Source: Catellatospora vulcania (GTDB lineage Bacteria; Actinomycetota; Actinomycetes; Mycobacteriales; Micromonosporaceae). Taken from it: a DNA stretch of 64,000 nt. The notes under the pieces are model-generated. The model worked only from the letters and a program-made list of their open reading frames with translations. It had not been told where the DNA came from and ran no database searches. Both the position numbers and the translations under genes were made by a program. The stretch covers positions 177,510-241,509 of the forward strand of contig NZ_ML769307.1 in the NCBI RefSeq assembly GCF_009720385.1, in the 5' to 3' direction. The first letter of the stretch is position 1, and every line of letters starts with the position of its first letter. This document shows, piece after piece, positions 1 through 7,871 of the stretch.

Positions 1-399
1 CACAGCCAGATCAGGAACACCACCACGCCGCCGAGGACACCGTAGGTGGCCGTGTAGGAACCGAAGTTGGCAGCGTAGAAACCAAACGCCACGGACACGA
101 TGATCCACAAGACGACGGCGAGCAGGCCGCCGGGACTGACCCAGCGGAAGCCGCCCTGTCGGGCGTTGGGAGACGCCCAGTACAGGACTGCGAACAGCAG
201 AGCGATCAGTACGACCAGCACCGGCCACTTGGCGATACTCCACACGCCGACCGCTTGATCGGGGACGCCGAGGGCGTTGCCTAGGGCTTCGGCGAGTCTG
301 CCGCTGAGCACTACGATCAGCGTGCTGGCCACCAAAAGCATTCCGGTGAGCATCCGGCGGCGGGGCGCCACTCGTGTCCGGGGTCTTGTTGTCGGCCAT
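1..399 (-). pseudogene. YihY/BrkB-family membrane protein remnant (partial)
   Basis: Reading leftward from about 356, the frame gives several hydrophobic segments typical of the C-terminal half of YihY/BrkB inner-membrane proteins, including KWPVLVVLIALLFAVLYW and the NFGSYTATYG motif. It then runs off the window edge. A plausible native start (ATG at 399, MADNKTPDTSG) lies in a different frame just upstream, so the roughly 150 N-terminal residues expected of the family are missing and the two parts are out of frame. The simplest reading is an internal deletion with frameshift. The family role is poorly defined (envelope or transport). The 3' end is not visible. Confidence 0.6.
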
Positions 400-503
400 G
401 GCTGCTGCGTACCGCTGTCAAATCCAGCGCAAACCCGCTCACGCGCGAGGTCGCGGCGTGTGCCGCAGGCGGGGTAGACCGGTGAGGCGGTTCGCGGACA
501 GCT

Positions 504-536
504 CAGTCGCACCACGGCCCAGCGGTGGTGCGACTG
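504..536 (-). terminator. Stem-loop downstream of SRPBCC gene
   Basis: A perfect 12-bp inverted repeat (CAGTCGCACCAC with its complement) surrounds a 9-nt loop. It lies about 90 bp past the stop of the SRPBCC gene and points away from it, so it probably terminates that transcript. The rest of 400-624 shows no convincing gene. Confidence 0.55.
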
Positions 537-624
537 TTCATCGTCGCGCCGGGACGCACGTGGCACCGCGCGGGCTACCCACCGCCGGCTGCGGCACCAT
601 GGTTCACCTCCACGGCGCTGTTAC

Positions 625-1095
625 TCACGCACGCTTTTCCGGGATGTCGACTTCTCCACGCCACTCGCCGGTTTCGGTGCCGCGCTCTTCGATGAACTCC
701 TTGAACCGCTGCGCATCGGCCTTGACCTGGCGACTGTCTGCGCCGATCGCGCTGCCGACGTTCTCCACGAACCCTTCCGGTTCCCAGTCCAGCTGCACCG
801 TTACCCGTGTGTCGGATTCGCCGAGGCGGTGGAAAGTGACCACACCGGCGTGTTCGGTCTCACCGCTCGTGCTCTTCCAGGCGATCCGCTCATCCGGGTG
901 CTGCTCGGTGATCTCCGTGTCGAACTCCCGCTTGGCCCCGGCCACGTCGACGACCCAATGACTGTGAATGTCATCGATCTGGCGGACCGATTCCACGCCC
1001 TTCATGAAGTGCGGGAAAGACTCGAACTGGGTCCACTGGTTGTATGCCGTGCGAACCGGTACGTGGACATCTACTGACTCAGTCACCGTGCTCAT
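625..1095 (-). CDS. SRPBCC-family (polyketide cyclase/START-like) protein
   Basis: This 156-residue protein has the pattern of the SRPBCC cyclase/dehydrase group. An N-terminal strand (ESVDVHVPVRTAYNQWTQFESFPHFM) is followed by a beta-rich middle and a C-terminal amphipathic helix (DAQRFKEFIEERG). Such proteins form a single hydrophobic ligand pocket; the ligand cannot be told from sequence, and the nearest relatives are annotated only as stress or cyclase-like proteins. The ATG at 1095 follows a GAGGAGGAG ribosome binding site, which fixes the start. It stands alone, between gene remnants on both sides. Family assignment is firm; function is unknown. Confidence 0.9.
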   Translation of the reverse strand: MSTVTESVDVHVPVRTAYNQWTQFESFPHFMKGVESVRQIDDIHSHWVVDVAGAKREFDTEITEQHPDERIAWKSTSGETEHAGVVTFHRLGESDTRVTVQLDWEPEGFVENVGSAIGADSRQVKADAQRFKEFIEERGTETGEWRGEVDIPEKRA

Positions 1096-1180
1096 CGAAC
1101 TCCTCCTCGAAAACTTCGATCAAGATCGCGACATGGGCCGTCTTGGCTTACCCGATTCGTCCAGGTTCAAACCAGCGGGC

Positions 1181-1294
1181 CTGGGCTGACCAGCGGTAGG
1201 CGAGCTCGGACAACGGGAACCGGTCGCGCATCCAGGTGCTCAGCTCAGCGAACCGTTGCTCGACACGACCCTCGCCGGGCTCATAGACCTCGGT
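1181..1294 (-). pseudogene. FAD-dependent oxidoreductase (Rieske-type DAO family) fragment
   Basis: About 38 residues (EVYEPGEGRVEQRFAELSTW... RFPLSELAYRWSAQ) match in style the segment of FAD-dependent oxidoreductases of the DAO/Rieske family that precedes the 'D-G-L-P-F-I-G' motif. Homology is visible on neither side, so this is a relic of a gene of roughly 500 codons. The fragment ends exactly where the opposite-strand DUF6766 fragment begins, at about 1292, which suggests a rearrangement junction. The identification rests on recalled family pattern only. Confidence 0.45.
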
Positions 1295-1545
1295 CGGCGG
1301 AGTCGAAGAAGCCCGACGAGATAGACCGGCCCGAGGACTATCCAGAAAACGCCGGACCGGACGCACCGTCACCCTCGCGACGCAACGGCCTGGTGCAGCT
1401 GCTATACCGCAACAGCCTGGCCGTCGTGCTGCTCGGATTCTTCCTGCTGTCGTTCGTCAGCCATGTGCTCGGCGGGACGGCGGACTACAACGAGCAGCAA
1501 GCCCTGAGCGGACAGCCGTCGCTCAGCGCCGGTAAGGGGCGAGAG
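1291..1545 (+). pseudogene. DUF6766-family membrane protein fragment
   Basis: The frame reads RSAESKKPDEID, then RRNGLVQLLYRNSLAVVLLG, one strongly hydrophobic helix, and GGTADYNEQQALSGQPSLSAG. This is the central part of DUF6766 proteins, which carry two such helices and end with a conserved FQNWQSEF segment. The N-terminal third, the second half after 'QPSLSAG' and a start codon are all missing. The open frame to 1722 after that point is unrelated sequence. No function is known for the family. The stretch from 1546 to 1811 shows no other gene I can support. Confidence 0.55.
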
Positions 1546-1811
1546 GTCGTGGGTTTGGCCCTTCGCGTCGTTGAACGGTCAACCGGAAACCTCGTTGCCA
1601 CAACGCGCCCTGGCAGCAAGCGTCAACTGCTCCTGTCGTATGAGGCACCACACCCCGCCTTAGCCGGCCCAAGCGTCGTGCAGATCGCGGGCGTTTGCGC
1701 TCGACCGTTTAGGGAATTTTGACACCAGTCAGCGCCGCGCCGGGCCACGATGGTCTGGGCAGTCCGCGCAGCGCGGCACGACATGTCGGTGTTCGAAGAG
1801 GAGACGGAACT

Positions 1812-2645
1812 GTGTCCGAGCCACAGCAGCAGCCGCCAGGGACCCTGGCGGCCATGCGCCGCAAACCCGACCACGGCGAGGACTCATACCGCGGTTCAGG
1901 CCGGCTGGCTGGCAAGAAGGCCGTGATCACCGGCGGTGACAGCGGCATCGGCCGCGCGGTGGCCATCGCGTTCGCCCGCGAGGGCGCCGACGTGCTCATC
2001 TCCTACCTCAGTGAGCACGAAGACGCCGAAGACACCGCCAAGCTGGTCGAGGAAGCCGGCCGCAAGGCCGTGCTGGTCGCCGGTGATCTTGCCGTCCGGG
2101 CGCATTGCCAGGCGGTCGTCGACAAGGCCGTCGAGGAGTTCGAAACCATCGACATCCTGGTCAACAACGCCGCATATCAGATGACCCACGAAACAGTCGA
2201 AGAGATCAGCGATGACGAGTGGCTGCACACCTTCGATGTGAACATCACCGCGATGTTCCGTCTTGTCCAGGCCGCCCTTCCGCACCTGGGCGACAAGGCG
2301 TCGATCATCAACACCAGTTCCATCAACGCAGACAAGCCCCGCCCGACGCTGCTGCCTTACGCCACGACCAAGGGCGCGATCGCGAACTTCACGGCCGGAC
2401 TGGCCCAACTACTCGGCGAACGGGGCATCCGCGTCAACGCCGTCGCTCCCGGCCCGATCTGGACCCCGCTGATTCCCTCCACGATGCCACCTGAGCAGGT
2501 CGAAAAGTTCGGCAAGGACACCCCGTTGGGACGAGCCGGCGAGCCCAGAGAAGTCGCGCCCGCGTATGTGCTGCTCGCCTCCGACGAGGCCAGCTACATC
2601 TCCGGCGCGCTCATCCCGGTAACCGGTGGCAAACCCATCCTGTGA
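1812..2645 (+). CDS. Short-chain dehydrogenase/reductase, general-stress type
   Basis: This 277-residue classical SDR has the cofactor motif TGGDSGIG (residues 40-47), the NNAA structural motif and a Y-A-T-T-K active-site pair, followed by the PGPIWTPL substrate-loop segment. The roughly 35-residue N-terminal extension rich in Pro and charged residues is typical of the stress-induced SDR group that includes Bacillus YhdF and YhxD; the substrate is unknown. GTG 1812 is chosen because AGAGGAGACGG lies just upstream. The open frame extends further 5' but has no other good site. It sits beside stress-regulation genes, which suits a role in stress physiology. Confidence 0.9.
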   Translation: MSEPQQQPPGTLAAMRRKPDHGEDSYRGSGRLAGKKAVITGGDSGIGRAVAIAFAREGADVLISYLSEHEDAEDTAKLVEEAGRKAVLVAGDLAVRAHCQAVVDKAVEEFETIDILVNNAAYQMTHETVEEISDDEWLHTFDVNITAMFRLVQAALPHLGDKASIINTSSINADKPRPTLLPYATTKGAIANFTAGLAQLLGERGIRVNAVAPGPIWTPLIPSTMPPEQVEKFGKDTPLGRAGEPREVAPAYVLLASDEASYISGALIPVTGGKPIL

Positions 2646-2751
2646 CGCGCCGCGACCGGCCAAGGACAGCGTCAAGAAGCGTCCGCTGATTGCCGTCGCA
2701 GCGAACGCGGGCTCGTGCTCTTCGTTGACCGACCTGCACGAGGGCCGGCAG

Positions 2752-3996
2752 TCAGGGCTGCTGCACGCCGGATACGCCGAGTGCCATCAGAGCGACGTCG
2801 TCGTCGACACTGTCGCCGAGGTCAGCCAGAACGCTGATGAGGGCAGCGATGACGCCGGGCGCGTTCGCGGTGGCGGCGGTGCTGACGGCTTCCCGTAGCG
2901 CGTCCTGGCCGAACATGGTTTCGGGTCCGCCGCTTCGGGCTTCGATTATCCCGTCGGAGTACAGCAGCAGGGTATCGCCCGGATGCAGAGTCAGCGAGGT
3001 GGCGGTGAAGGCGGCTGCTGGAAGGATCCCGACGATGGGCCCGGTGGTGGTGTCCTGGTAGCTGGTGCCGCCGTCGGAGCGTGTCAGCAGCGCGGCAGGG
3101 TGGCCACCGCCGGCGATGTGGGCCGTGCGGGTGCCGTCGGCCGCGGGGCTGGAAAGAACCCCGAACACGACGGTGCAGTAGCGGTGGCCGCTCGTGCGGT
3201 ACTCCTGGTAGAGCACCGTGTTGAGGTTGCTGATCACAGCAACTGGGTCTGCGTCGTATACGGAGGCGGCCCGCAGCGTGTACCGGGCCAGGGCGGTGAC
3301 GGCGGCGGCCTCGACGCCCTTGCCGCAGACGTCGCCGAGGAAGAATCCCCACCGGTCGCCGTCGAGCGGGTAAAGGTCGTAGAAGTCGCCGCCGACCTGG
3401 TCCGGCGAGGCCATATGGTAATGCGCCGCGGTGGTCATCGCTGGCGGCGTGGGCAGGGAGTGCGGGAGCAGGCTGGCCTGCAGGGCGGAGACCAGGTTCT
3501 GTAGACGTTCGCGGTCCTGCTCGGCGGCCTGGCGGGCGCGCAGCAGCTCCAGCTCGTAAGCGCGCCGGTCACGGGCGTCGAAGACCACGGTGCGGATCAG
3601 CTGCGGCTCGCCGTCGCCGCCGGTTTTGACGGTGGAGGAGACCAGCACCGGTAGCCGGCTTCCGTCTTTGGCCCGTAGCTCCAGGGCGATCCCGGCGATC
3701 TCGCCTTGGAGTGCCAGCAATGGTGCGTAGTGCGTTTCGTGGTAGAGCTTGCCGCCGACGGTGAGCAGGTCGGCGAAGCGGCGAATCCCGACGACTTCGT
3801 CGCGGGTGTAGCCGAGCCACTGCAGCAGGGTCGCATTGATTTTCGCGACGGTGCCGTCGAGCAGGGTGGACAGGTTCCCGCACGGCGCGTTGTCGTAGAG
3901 GTCGTCGATGTTGTCCTCCAGTATCGCCGCAAACGGGGTGTCGGCCGTCTGCTGTCGGACTGGTTTGCTGTTCATTCGGACTGGTTTGCTGTTCAT
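2752..3996 (-). CDS. rsbP: RsbP-like PAS-PP2C serine phosphatase
   Basis: The 414-residue protein has a PAS domain (about 40-150), a short coiled coil (about 150-185) and a SpoIIE/RsbU-type PP2C phosphatase (about 190-410). Metal-binding signatures are visible: GGDFYDLYPLDGDRW, LGDVCGKGVEAA, YSDGIIEAR and DDDVALMAL. In the B. subtilis RsbQ-RsbP pathway this phosphatase dephosphorylates the anti-anti-sigma factor RsbV during energy stress and is activated by the partner hydrolase. Here it directly follows an RsbQ-like gene with an ATGA stop/start overlap, so the two should be co-translated. The start codon lies in an exact 21-bp tandem duplication, giving a second in-frame ATG at 3975. Catalytic features look intact. 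Confidence 0.9.
   Translation of the reverse strand: MNSKPVRMNSKPVRQQTADTPFAAILEDNIDDLYDNAPCGNLSTLLDGTVAKINATLLQWLGYTRDEVVGIRRFADLLTVGGKLYHETHYAPLLALQGEIAGIALELRAKDGSRLPVLVSSTVKTGGDGEPQLIRTVVFDARDRRAYELELLRARQAAEQDRERLQNLVSALQASLLPHSLPTPPAMTTAAHYHMASPDQVGGDFYDLYPLDGDRWGFFLGDVCGKGVEAAAVTALARYTLRAASVYDADPVAVISNLNTVLYQEYRTSGHRYCTVVFGVLSSPAADGTRTAHIAGGGHPAALLTRSDGGTSYQDTTTGPIVGILPAAAFTATSLTLHPGDTLLLYSDGIIEARSGGPETMFGQDALREAVSTAATANAPGVIAALISVLADLGDSVDDDVALMALGVSGVQQP
3955..3996 (-). repeat. 21-bp tandem duplication at rsbP start codon
   Basis: Two exact copies, at 3976-3996 and 3955-3975, each encode MNSKPVR and each begin with an ATG. Either could initiate RsbP. Only the upstream copy overlaps the rsbQ stop codon. 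Confidence 0.95.
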
Positions 3997-4796
3997 GTGG
4001 ACCGGGCGAGAAATCGGCCGATTGCCGAAGCGGTGGCTTCAGGCGCGCTGAGTTGTGGGCAGTGCCCGGTCGCGGGCAGGGTGACCAGCTGGCTGTCCCG
4101 GATGCGCTCGTGGACGTAGGCGCCCACTTCCGGTGGTGCGATGGCGTCGTGGGTGCACTGCAAAATGAGTGTCGGCACCGAGACTTCTGCCAGATCCGCG
4201 CGGTTGTCGGACAGAAATGTGGCTCGGGCGAATATCGCGGCCATGGCGGGGTCGGTGCGGCAGAAGCTGTTGGTCAGCTCGTCGCCCAACTCGGGCCGGT
4301 CGGCATTACCCATGATCACTGGTGCCATGGTGGCTGACCAGCCAAGGTAGTTGCTGTCCAGCGAGGCCAGGAGTTCGTCGATATCATCGCGGGTGAACCC
4401 GCCGTGGTACATGCCGTTGTCGAGGTAACACGGCGAAGGTGTCACCAGCACCAGCGCGGAGAACAGGCTCGGGTTCCTGTTGGCGGCCAGAACTCCGATC
4501 ATCGCGCTGACCGAGTGGCCGACGAACGTCACCGCCTGCAGGTTCAAGCCATCGAGGAGTTGCAGTACGTCGTCGGCATAGCCGTCCAGGGAGGCGTACC
4601 GCGATTCGTCCCACGCGGCAGGGTCGGATCGGCCGGAGCCGACGTGGTCGAACAGCACTATGCGGTTAGTGCGCGACAGCTCCGGCACGATGTGCCGCCA
4701 CATGTTCTGGTCGCAGCCGAACCCGTGTGACAACACGACCATGGGCGCGTCCTGCGGCCCGCTGAAGGTGACGTGGTTTCGCGTACGGACATTCAC
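3993..4796 (-). CDS. rsbQ: RsbQ-like alpha/beta hydrolase, energy-stress activator
   Basis: This 267-residue alpha/beta hydrolase closely follows the RsbQ/KAI2 pattern. The nucleophile is Ser95 in GHSVS, with Asp217 in QCTHDAIAP and His245 in TGHCPQ, which matches the triad spacing of B. subtilis RsbQ (S96/D219/H247). The NGMYHGGF lid region is also present. RsbQ binds a small hydrophobic ligand and activates the PAS domain of RsbP. The GTG start at 4796 lies about 12 bp downstream of a SigB-like -10 element, so the leader must be very short. The next gene is rsbP, overlapping by 4 bp. Role by analogy; the ligand is unknown. Confidence 0.88.
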   Translation of the reverse strand: MNVRTRNHVTFSGPQDAPMVVLSHGFGCDQNMWRHIVPELSRTNRIVLFDHVGSGRSDPAAWDESRYASLDGYADDVLQLLDGLNLQAVTFVGHSVSAMIGVLAANRNPSLFSALVLVTPSPCYLDNGMYHGGFTRDDIDELLASLDSNYLGWSATMAPVIMGNADRPELGDELTNSFCRTDPAMAAIFARATFLSDNRADLAEVSVPTLILQCTHDAIAPPEVGAYVHERIRDSQLVTLPATGHCPQLSAPEATASAIGRFLARST

Positions 4797-4808
4797 TTGG
4801 CGATTGTC

Positions 4809-4833
4809 TCACCCGTCCTGCCTGATCGAAAAC
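4809..4833 (-). promoter_or_regulatory. SigB-like promoter for rsbQP
   Basis: On the minus strand GTTT is followed by 15 bp and GGGTGA, ending about 12 bp before the rsbQ GTG. It fits the GNNT-N15-GGG layout seen at eight other sites in the window. The rest of 4797-5152 shows no gene. Confidence 0.5.
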
Positions 4834-5152
4834 TTATGCGCACCCCGCCTGAGCTGCACTGACTGACATATACACGAATATGATCTTCGTTGTCCGGCCC
4901 CATGCGAGCGTGACGCATGGTATGTGGGCGACTCGCATCTCGGATACAGCGCGGCCACTGCGGGCGAAGCCGGTGACGGGACGCGGCCCCACCGGCGAAG
5001 ATCACGCGCTGATCAATTCCTGCCGGCGGGCCTACCGCACGTTGAGCAAGTGCGTCGAATGACTGCACTGGTCAACGTGGACGATGACCGGCTGCTTCGC
5101 AAGGTGAACGCGGGGCGATGTCGTGCGTGCGGCGGGTTCGGTTGCCAGATGC

Positions 5153-5177
5153 GTTTGCCGCGGCGATGCAGGGGCAG
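5153..5177 (+). promoter_or_regulatory. SigB-like promoter for glsB-type gene
   Basis: GTTT, 15 bp, then GGGCAG, located 39 bp upstream of the start codon at 5216. Same spacing as the other stress-gene candidates in this window. Confidence 0.45.
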
Positions 5178-5215
5178 ATGGACGGCATAAGAACTTCACG
5201 GGTAAGGAGAAGGTC

Positions 5216-5485
5216 ATGACTGTCGCCGGAATCATCTCGGCCCTCATCGTCGGTCTGGTCATCGGCGCGCTCGGCCGGCTCGTGCTGCCCGGCCGCCAGA
5301 GCCTGCCGATCTGGCTGACCATCGTCGTGGGCATCGTCGCCGCGCTGATCGGCACCGCGATCGCGCAGGCTGTGGGCGTGGCCGTCACCGACGGCATCGA
5401 CTGGATCGAACTCGTCTTCCAGGTCGGCCTCGCCGCGCTCGGCGTCGCGCTGCTGTCCGGTTTCCGCGGACGCAGCACCGTCTGA
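5216..5485 (+). CDS. GlsB/YeaQ/YmgE-family stress membrane protein
   Basis: This is an 89-residue, three-helix membrane protein of the transglycosylase-associated/GlsB family. Helix 1 starts directly (MTVAGIISALIVGLVIGALGR), a conserved loop with LPG follows, and two further hydrophobic segments run to the C-terminus. Members are small stress-induced inner-membrane proteins with no proven biochemical role. ATG 5216 follows AAGGAGAAGG at ideal spacing. A SigB-like promoter lies upstream, and a 22-bp perfect palindromic terminator sits directly after the stop, so it is a monocistronic unit next to rsbQP. Confidence 0.9.
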   Translation: MTVAGIISALIVGLVIGALGRLVLPGRQSLPIWLTIVVGIVAALIGTAIAQAVGVAVTDGIDWIELVFQVGLAALGVALLSGFRGRSTV

Positions 5486-5495
5486 GCGACGCCAT

Positions 5496-5539
5496 GAATG
5501 GTGCGGGGCCCGAACTCGAGTTCGGGCCCCGCACCATTC
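5496..5539 (+). terminator. Perfect 44-nt palindromic terminator
   Basis: Two 22-bp arms (GAATGGTGCGGGGCCC...) meet with no spacer, so in RNA the central bases must form the loop. It lies 10 bp past the preceding stop codon. The stretch from 5540 to 5845 shows no gene. Confidence 0.8.
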
Positions 5540-5845
5540 GTTTCTGCGTGATCGACCCGGATCGGTTCGCCGGTGTGATGCACCCGCAGGATCGCCGAAT
5601 ATGAGTCATAGTCGACGAACTGCCACAGGTTGAGCAGGTAAGACGCAGGCTATCGACAAGCCGCAGTTACGCAGTGAGTGGCGCGCCGAGTTTGCAGGTC
5701 ATCCGTTCGGGTAGGTGACTGATAGGACCTTCCGGTCGTTTTCGGAAAGCGCCGTGTCATGGTCTATCGCCGACGGCGCTGTGCCTGAGCCGGGTGGGTA
5801 AGAACTTCGTGCTACGGCGATGATGTCTCGGAGGGCGGAGGAGCC

Positions 5846-6253
5846 ATGCATCTGACCGCAACTCCCATGGGCTCGCCGCCTCCGGTAGCGGCCATGGATT
5901 TTCACTCTGTCGAAGACCTGGCCGCGGTCAGAGAGTTCGTGTGCTCCCAAGCTCAGCAGGTAGGCCTGTCCGATGACCGGATCCCGGCGCTTCGGCTGGC
6001 CGTCTGCGAGGTCGCGACCAACACCCTGCAGCACACCTCGTCGGGGGGTATCGCACGCGTGTGGTCCGAGGACTGCAAAGTGATCACCGAGGTGACCGAC
6101 TTCGGCAGCCTGCCCAGCCGGAAAACACGCCGGACGGATCAAACCGAGGTACCCGGTGGCTGGGGCCTGCGCATAGCCACCGAGATCTGCGATGCCTTCC
6201 ACTGCTTCAGCCAACCGGGACAAACCGTCTGGCGTCTTGTGCTCAACAGATGA
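5846..6253 (+). CDS. RsbW-like ATP-binding anti-sigma/kinase-fold protein
   Basis: This 135-residue stand-alone HATPase_c-type domain is related to the RsbW/SpoIIAB serine kinases. The N-box is E55-VATNTLQH, the G1 box is TDFG (84-87) and the G2 box is GGWGLRIA (104-111). Such proteins bind and inhibit a sigma factor, or phosphorylate a STAS partner. Single-domain forms are abundant in filamentous actinobacteria and often lack a proven partner. A GGAGGGCGGAGGAG site precedes ATG 5846. A close paralogue with the same start segment (DLAAVREFVC) lies at 16911-17324. The nearby STAS protein is a candidate partner. Confidence 0.85.
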   Translation: MHLTATPMGSPPPVAAMDFHSVEDLAAVREFVCSQAQQVGLSDDRIPALRLAVCEVATNTLQHTSSGGIARVWSEDCKVITEVTDFGSLPSRKTRRTDQTEVPGGWGLRIATEICDAFHCFSQPGQTVWRLVLNR

Positions 6254-6374
6254 CGCCGAGCGGGCAGATCGCCGATGCGGCCACTCCGGCGGTGCCAGAG
6301 GGCCATGACCAACCTCGTCGGCATAGCCCCCAAGCAGCCGAGGCGACATGTGCTGCAAGCTGAGTTCGCAGCCG

Positions 6375-6560
6375 TCAATGGGTAAGCTGAACCCGTACCC
6401 TGTCCACGGCTCTGTCCGTCAAAGTGGTCTTGCCGGGCTCGCTGCTAGGCTGAGCGATCACGGCGGGCTCCCCGTCCTGGGTCACCAGCTGGGCAACATA
6501 TGCCTGCACGTCGTCGGCGGTGACGTCCAACTCGCGTGCCAGTTCATCGATCGTCTGCAT
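6375..6560 (-). CDS. Small HTH-like hypothetical protein
   Basis: This predicted protein of 61 residues has an N-terminal helical segment (DELARELDVTADDVQAYVAQL) resembling the short helix-turn-helix found in many small actinobacterial proteins. A tail rich in Asp and Arg follows. GGGAGG lies 5 bp upstream of the ATG, which supports real translation. I do not recognise the family. It is flanked by the RsbW-like gene and by about 260 bp (6561-6820) in which I see nothing except the downstream promoter. Confidence 0.55.
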   Translation of the reverse strand: MQTIDELARELDVTADDVQAYVAQLVTQDGEPAVIAQPSSEPGKTTLTDRAVDRVRVQLTH

Positions 6561-6786
6561 CGGGGCCTCCCATTGTCGATGATCCTTCTATGCCCTGATC
6601 TGCGGAGGCCAAATCCAGCCGGGCTGGGAAGCAGTCCACGGTCCCTGCCTGCACGCTGCTCAACTGCCGCGGTCGGCGGCCACGAACCGCCGGCGCGACG
6701 GGCGTGCTGACGCGGGAGGATCCGGGGTCATCGGCTGCGGGAGCCTGTCCATCGGCTGCCAGAAATCCCTTGCCGCTGGCTGGTGG

Positions 6787-6811
6787 GAATGAATTACCAG
6801 GTCACGGGTAG
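6787..6811 (+). promoter_or_regulatory. SigB-like promoter for DUF4235 gene
   Basis: GAAT, 15 bp, then GGGTAG, ending 9 bp before ATG 6821. The -10 element is a strong match; the -35 fits only GNNT. Confidence 0.4.
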
Positions 6812-6820
6812 CTCCTTGCC

Positions 6821-7088
6821 ATGATTACGCAGAAAATCGTCTACAAGCCGATCGGGATGGCCGGCGGCGTGCTAGCCGGCGCGGTCGCCGGCGCGGCGTT
6901 CAAGCAGATATGGCGACTCGCCTCGGGGGGCGCGTCAAGCGCCGCACGCTACCGATCCGGCCAAGGGATGGCCCGAGATCCTCATGGCGGCGGCGATTCA
7001 GGGAGCAGTCTTCGGCCTGGTCAAGGCAACCGTCGATCGTGGGGGCGCGCACGCGGTCAAGTCGTTGACGGGTCGCTGGCCGGACTGA
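6821..7088 (+). pseudogene. DUF4235 membrane protein, frameshifted
   Basis: The first frame gives the DUF4235 N-terminus (KIVYKPIGMAGGVLAGAVAGAAFKQIWRLASG). From about 6930 the family continues in the +1 frame as ATDPAKGWPEILMAAAIQGAVFGLVKATVDRG..., ending at TGA 7086-7088. The switch falls at or just after a run of six G (6925-6930). Joining the two frames restores a full-length (about 88-residue) two-helix protein with no other lesion. This is therefore either a very recent frameshift, a sequencing error in the G run, or programmed slippage. The gene is normally found beside small membrane-anchored proteins like the next one. Confidence 0.75.
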
Positions 7089-7149
7089 ACGCCCATCGAT
7101 AACGACCTACCCGGCCTGGTCGTGAGAGGGCTTGACGTCGGCCGGGTCG

Positions 7150-7174
7150 GATTAGCGCAGGAAAAGCCGGGTAC
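7150..7174 (+). promoter_or_regulatory. SigB-like promoter for Ala-rich anchored protein
   Basis: GATT, 15 bp, then GGGTAC, which matches the GGGTAY -10 consensus. It ends 35 bp upstream of ATG 7210. Confidence 0.45.
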
Positions 7175-7209
7175 CGGAGTCCTACGCCCGACCCGGAAGG
7201 ACCTGGCTG

Positions 7210-7614
7210 ATGCCTACGAAGAACGACGTCGTTTCGACCACCGTCGACCTGGCAACGAGCAGCACTACGACGGCAGGGCAGTTGTTCACCGACCGTGCCG
7301 AAGAGGCCGGGCATGCCCTTGCCCACGCCGGCCGAGTGGCAACGGACAAGGCGGCGGACGTCGCCCAGGACGCCGGCGCTCAGGCCGGCGCAGCCAAGGA
7401 CACGGCGCTGGAGGCAGCTGCTGCGATCAAGGATCGTGCCGCCGCCACCTTCAACGCCGTGGCCGAGCAGATGCCGCAGACGCCGCAGCAGTGGCGTGCC
7501 GCCGGTCAGCAGCTCACCGACCGTGTGCGCAGCAACCCCCGGCCTTGGCTGATCGGCACTGGTGCGGTACTGCTCGTATGGTGGCTGGGACGGCGCTCCG
7601 CCCGATCAAAGTAA
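7210..7614 (+). CDS. Ala-rich amphipathic protein with C-terminal membrane anchor
   Basis: The first about 100 of 134 residues are a long, Ala/Asp/Lys-rich amphipathic helical region with repeating AxDKAADxAQDAG-like units. It resembles LEA-type or DUF3618-neighbour proteins. One transmembrane helix (PWLIGTGAVLLVWWLG) and a short basic tail (RRSARSK) follow, predicting a cytoplasmic coiled region tethered to the membrane. GGAAGGA precedes the ATG. The protein fits the common actinobacterial cluster with DUF4235 and is probably involved in envelope stress; no activity can be assigned. A strong terminator follows immediately. Confidence 0.75.
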   Translation: MPTKNDVVSTTVDLATSSTTTAGQLFTDRAEEAGHALAHAGRVATDKAADVAQDAGAQAGAAKDTALEAAAAIKDRAAATFNAVAEQMPQTPQQWRAAGQQLTDRVRSNPRPWLIGTGAVLLVWWLGRRSARSK

Positions 7615-7620
7615 AGCCTG

Positions 7621-7659
7621 CGTAGTGGTTGCCCGGCGATTCGCCGAGCAACCACTACG
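7621..7659 (+). terminator. Strong stem-loop terminator
   Basis: CGTAGTGGTTGC pairs perfectly with its complement at the right side, and the inner CGGCG/CGCCG pairs extend the stem to a 3-nt loop. It begins 6 bp after the preceding stop. Confidence 0.75.
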
Positions 7660-7871
7660 TACCGGCCAATCGTCGACCGCCGCGACACCCAGTCAGAACG
7701 GCAAGACATCAGGCTCGTCTGACGCGCCCCGGACGACATCCGGTGAACCTGGTGCCCAGCTCGTGGCCGGGGCGGTCGCGGCAGTCGAACAGAGGACGGC
7801 GCAGCGTCATCAGATGGAGCGTCGGGTGGATACAGCACGGTGCGTCCCCGGAGAACAGGCAGTTGACAAGG

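Noticed and set aside
5188-5810. TAAGAACTTC repeated at about 5188 and 5800
   Set aside because: Only ten bases and two copies with no shared flank; probably chance.
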